A stretch of 8,033 bases of DNA from an uncultured Rhizobiaceae group bacterium (GTDB taxonomy: Bacteria > Pseudomonadota > Alphaproteobacteria > Rhizobiales > Rhizobiaceae): NCBI GenBank assembly GCA_937951455.1, contig CALFBU010000331.1, positions 1 through 8,033 of the forward strand, written 5' to 3'. Shown in pieces: positions 7,128 to 8,033 of the stretch (position 1 is its first letter; every line of letters begins with the position of its first letter). The notes beneath the pieces are model-generated. The model ran no database searches. It was not told the DNA's origin and saw only the letters and a list, made by a program, of their open reading frames with translations. The position numbers and the translations under genes were made by a program.

Positions 7128-7700
7128 TTATTGCGTGTTGGTGACCGATACTGTCACAGCATGTAAAAGATCGTCCGCCGATGAAGTTGCGCCTATCAAA
7201 ACAAATGTATTTTCATTCGTCTTGAAGATAATCACGCCCAAATGTTCCATGGATGTTCGGGCAACTGCCCCTACTTCAAAAACATCAGGCGCCAAATTTA
7301 GCGGGCAGATTCTTTCAAGTGCTGCGTAAACGCCCTCACCTGATATTTGAACCATAGCCCAGGCATCTGATTGGTCTGTGCAATATGCATTGTCTTTCAA
7401 AAGGCTTTTGACAGGCTTATCGGCGAGACCGCCGGGATGATCAAAATACGCATATATCATATCGCTTTGAATGCCCAGAAGTTGGTAGCCTTTGGAAGAA
7501 GTTGTCGAACTTCCGATCACTGGCCACGCAGCGCCAAGGCTTTTCTTGATAGCCGTTTTAAGCTTTGTTTTAATGCCAAGCGGTTCAGCGATCGACACCA
7601 GCGCTTTGCCTGTAACTTCTTCAACTTTCACAGAACCGAAGTCATGGCTGTAACCGCTCAGAGGTGAAGACGCTTCAAGGTTTAAAGATGAATTAGGCAC
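7128..7700 (-). CDS. soxG: SoxG, sarcosine oxidase gamma subunit
   Basis: 190-residue protein resembling the gamma subunit of heterotetrameric sarcosine oxidase, which oxidatively demethylates sarcosine to glycine, feeding one-carbon units to tetrahydrofolate. Recognisable stretches are DQSDAWAMVQISG (109-121), RICPLNLAPDVFEVGAVART (130-149, matching the family L-x2-x-CPLDLHP-x-F-x-GAVAR pattern), and a C-terminal TFVLIGATSSADDLLHAV (165-182). The family diverges strongly and has no catalytic motif. I choose GTG at 7700: it has GGGGAG seven bases upstream and overlaps the soxA stop by eight bases. The open frame runs on to an ATG at 7751, but those 17 residues lie over the conserved end of soxA. 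It follows soxA in the usual sox order. Confidence 0.82.
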   Translation of the reverse strand: MPNSSLNLEASSPLSGYSHDFGSVKVEEVTGKALVSIAEPLGIKTKLKTAIKKSLGAAWPVIGSSTTSSKGYQLLGIQSDMIYAYFDHPGGLADKPVKSLLKDNAYCTDQSDAWAMVQISGEGVYAALERICPLNLAPDVFEVGAVARTSMEHLGVIIFKTNENTFVLIGATSSADDLLHAVTVSVTNTQ

Positions 7701-8033
7701 GAAGTCTCTCCCCTTCCGGATCAATGAAATGCGCGGAAACAATTTCCACATCCATTGTGTTACCGCGCAATGGATCGGCTGCAGTTACGATTTCGCCAAT
7801 ACGATTATTGCCTTTGTTGATGAAACCAAGACCAATTGAATGCCCAAGGTTAGGTGAATAACAAACTGACGTCATCCAGCCTTCATCGTTGTCCATAACA
7901 GGTTCGGCTTCCTTGGCAATGAAGTGCGCACCTGCTTGTAACGACCTGCTTTCATCAACTGGTTTGAAGCCCATTAGGTTTAGCCCGTCTTCGCGGTTTA
8001 GGTATTCACGCTCTGAAAGCGTATTGCCTATGC
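7693..8033 (-). CDS. soxA: SoxA, sarcosine oxidase alpha subunit (C-terminal part; 5' end outside the window)
   Basis: The last 112 residues of a protein whose family members are nearly 1000 residues long; the frame is open through the window edge, so the ATG at 7974 is internal. The fragment is the C-terminal barrel of the aminomethyltransferase (GcvT-like) half of the alpha subunit, which handles the methylene transferred to tetrahydrofolate. Family features seen are NLMGFKPVDES, an AGAHF block, WMTSVCYSPNLGHSIGLGF, and the terminal DPEGERLRA. Other GcvT-fold proteins, such as dimethylglycine dehydrogenase, share this domain, but the soxG neighbour just downstream supports SoxA. Confidence 0.85.
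   Translation of the reverse strand, partial: IGNTLSEREYLNREDGLNLMGFKPVDESRSLQAGAHFIAKEAEPVMDNDEGWMTSVCYSPNLGHSIGLGFINKGNNRIGEIVTAADPLRGNTMDVEIVSAHFIDPEGERLRA
7708..7713 (-). promoter_or_regulatory. Shine-Dalgarno of soxG, decides a GTG start
   Basis: Minus-strand GGGGAG lies seven bases before the GTG at 7700, inside the last codons of soxA. It favours this GTG over the upstream ATG at 7751. Confidence 0.65.

Noticed and set aside
7701..7751. 17-residue extension of SoxG from an ATG at 7751
   Set aside because: It overlaps the conserved C-terminus of SoxA; the GTG at 7700 has a better ribosome site and the usual short overlap.

Overview
The window is a compact, almost gap-free stretch from a Gram-negative bacterium, most likely an alphaproteobacterium. 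This rests on gene order, protein similarity by eye, moderate base composition, and the neighbouring heterotetrameric sarcosine oxidase genes of the type common in Rhizobiales/Rhodobacterales. The genus cannot be fixed from the sequence alone. Nearly all of it is a phenylacetate (paa) catabolic cluster in two convergent arms. No mobile element, tRNA, rRNA or CRISPR array was seen.

Left arm, + strand (1-2207): the 3' part of paaG (epoxide isomerase), then paaI (thioesterase, ATGA overlap), then paaK (phenylacetate-CoA ligase, TTG start behind a clear Shine-Dalgarno). Right arm, - strand (6995 down to 2204): paaJ (thiolase, TTG start) followed by paaA-paaB-paaC-paaD-paaE, the complete phenylacetyl-CoA epoxidase set. 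Every junction in the right arm is an overlap or a gap of at most 10 bases, so it reads as one transcription unit. The arms meet tail to tail with overlapping stop codons, leaving no intergenic space. Further - strand genes lie upstream of paaJ: soxG (GTG start) and the C-terminal end of soxA, encoding sarcosine oxidase gamma and alpha subunits.

How the genes work together: PaaK activates phenylacetate to phenylacetyl-CoA. PaaA (diiron catalytic subunit), PaaC (structural partner), PaaB and PaaE (FAD/2Fe-2S reductase) epoxidise the ring with O2 and NADPH, with PaaD probably maturing a metal or Fe-S site. PaaG isomerises the epoxide to oxepin-CoA. PaaJ performs the thiolytic steps late in the pathway. 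PaaI can hydrolyse stalled CoA esters and free CoA. Ring-opening PaaZ and the beta-oxidation enzymes PaaF and PaaH are not in the window and should lie elsewhere.

The only notable non-coding region is the 132-base gap between paaJ and soxG. It holds a perfect 9-base inverted repeat flanking a perfect 14-base AT palindrome and is the best candidate for the paaJABCDE operator. The system is well known. The points worth a second look are the operator, the overlapping convergent ends, the non-ATG starts and the tight translational coupling; I see no strong sign of an undescribed system.
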